From Saprospiraceae bacterium (GTDB lineage: Bacteria; Bacteroidota; Bacteroidia; Chitinophagales; Saprospiraceae), in contig JAGQWX010000020.1 in NCBI GenBank assembly GCA_020436935.1, positions 1-64,000 of the forward strand: 64,000 nt of DNA. Direction: 5' to 3'. Every line of letters begins with the position of its first letter. The stretch's first letter is position 1. This document shows positions 63,119 through 64,000 of the stretch, in pieces. The position numbers and the translations under genes were made by a program. A model generated the notes under the pieces. The model did no database searches. It was not told the DNA's origin and saw only the letters and a list, made by a program, of their open reading frames with translations.

Positions 63119-64000
63119 TTACGCTGCAATTTTGCCAAATTGTAGAATTTGATTGATGCATTCTGTGTTTTTTTTCATGTTAGGGTCAATTCGGTCAATT
63201 CCGAACTTTGATAAAAATAAAGTGAGCGTTAAATAGTTTGAGAGCTCAGTTTTTATATTTTTAATGGAGATAGACAACGTACTGCTTCGATTCAGTCCAC
63301 TTCTGGCTATTGCCTTCCCTATATCAATGGCAGTTAATGTGCAAATAAAATGAAAATTCAACTTTTCCTCAGACCTTGCTTGGCAGTTTAGTAATCCAGT
63401 AAATTGTTTGACATCTCTAAAATTATACTCCATTTGGAACCTAGCCTTGTAGTATTTCACAATTTCCATTCCATCCCTTTGTGTGTTGGTTGAAAAGTAC
63501 ATCATGGTCGTCGTCACTTAGCCTTTGCTATTCAGGTATTCAACATAAGCCAGACGAATATTCATTTTCAAGTTGATGGCATTGACAATTAGTGTATATA
63601 CCCTCATTTCGGAATCTTCATGTATTAGCTTCGCCCTTCTTTTATATATTTTTTTCGTATTCACCTTGCCAGCATATTGCTTTTTACGTCCTCGACGTGC
63701 TTTTTGTGGGCCATTATGAAGATACCTCAAGTTGGCATCTGATCTAAATCTGGATATAAACTCCATTCCTTGTTCTTCTACAGCATTGACGTATTCATAC
63801 TTACTAAAAAATGCATCTGCCACCAAAATAGGTGTGATTGCTCTTAACTTAGCCCCCAATTCATTTAGTTGACTTATACTTATCAGAAATAGATTTGTCC
63901 AAATAATTATTGCCAAAAATTCAAAGCTCTGCGTTTGAAAGCCTCGTCGGAGGCACCACTCCGACTGCGTTTTCTGCCTTGATCTTTAAATTTTTGTCTG
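63119..64000 (-). mobile_element. Decayed IS4-family transposase, cut by the window edge
   Basis: Two minus-strand frames (63518-63916 and 63119-63517) form one transposase split by an in-frame TAA at the join. The downstream part has the IS4 Y-R-E-K signature (Y-x2-R-x3-E-x6-K in YKARFQMEYNFRDVK). The upstream part contains ILVADAFFSKYEYV, the second-Asp region. Further upstream the coding sense jumps between frames (RRSRSGASDEAF-like, then NNYLDKSISDKY, then NELGAKLRAI), implying at least two frameshifts. The gene is therefore inactive as it stands. A seven-base hairpin lies at 63946-63965. Confidence 0.85.

Noticed and set aside
1-64000. tRNA, rRNA, riboswitch or CRISPR features
   Set aside because: None could be recognised on either strand by eye; a covariance-model scan would be needed to exclude small structured RNAs.

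Overview
The window looks like a chromosomal segment of a Bacteroidota bacterium, probably of a Saprospiraceae-like lineage. Reasons: a SusC/SusD pair, a type IX secretion C-terminal sorting domain, many lipobox signal peptides, AT-rich intergenic DNA, few Shine-Dalgarno sites, and Bacteroidota-style secreted fibre proteins. No rRNA, tRNA or CRISPR array was seen, and no ribosomal marker fixes the genus.

Layout. (1) 246-9452: a trans-4-hydroxyproline and collagen-peptide catabolic cluster. It holds a D-hydroxyproline dehydrogenase-like FAD enzyme, an S9 dipeptidyl peptidase, a hydroxyproline 2-epimerase, a DUF885 metallopeptidase, a DHDPS-family deaminase and a divergent AraC regulator. It is interrupted by a ParD-like antitoxin fragment and an AT-rich orphan gene. 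(2) 9713-17104: accessory genes, namely a sulfotransferase, a methyltransferase, a DinB protein, a MarR-GNAT fusion with a palindromic operator, a T9SS cargo protein, a secreted phage-fibre-like protein with a Peptidase_G2-like domain, and a small membrane protein. A two-part dispersed repeat flanks this block (9478-9585 and 17311-17450). (3) 17454-23083: three sulfatases and a DUF1080 lipoprotein. (4) 23636-26751: three tandem secreted paralogues with a phage Tail_Collar domain and exactly seven HxH motifs each, arranged 4 + insert + 3 as in the phage T4 gp37 tip. A truncated sulfatase remnant follows. (5) 27170-62814: a large amino-sugar locus. (6) 63119-64000: a decayed IS4-family transposase.

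The amino-sugar locus is best read as an N-acetylgalactosamine (GalNAc) utilization locus. A GH109 enzyme (the alpha-N-acetylgalactosaminidase family) would release GalNAc. SusC/SusD would import glycan, and heparinase-II/III-fold, DUF4832, Asp-box propeller, GDSL and M20 proteins would process it. Inside the cell, AgaS and a NagB-like deaminase, a PfkB kinase and a class II tagatose/fructose-bisphosphate aldolase complete the tagatose-6-phosphate route under an AgaR-like DeoR regulator. Sites starting TTTC(A/G)T, one closely resembling the E. coli AgaR operator consensus as I remember it, lie in every putative promoter of the locus. Two features set it apart. The sugar-linked Nramp-fold transporter has lost all three canonical metal-binding side chains. 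No recognizable GalNAc kinase or NagA/AgaA deacetylase is present.

All family calls rest on reading motifs by eye; no database search was possible.
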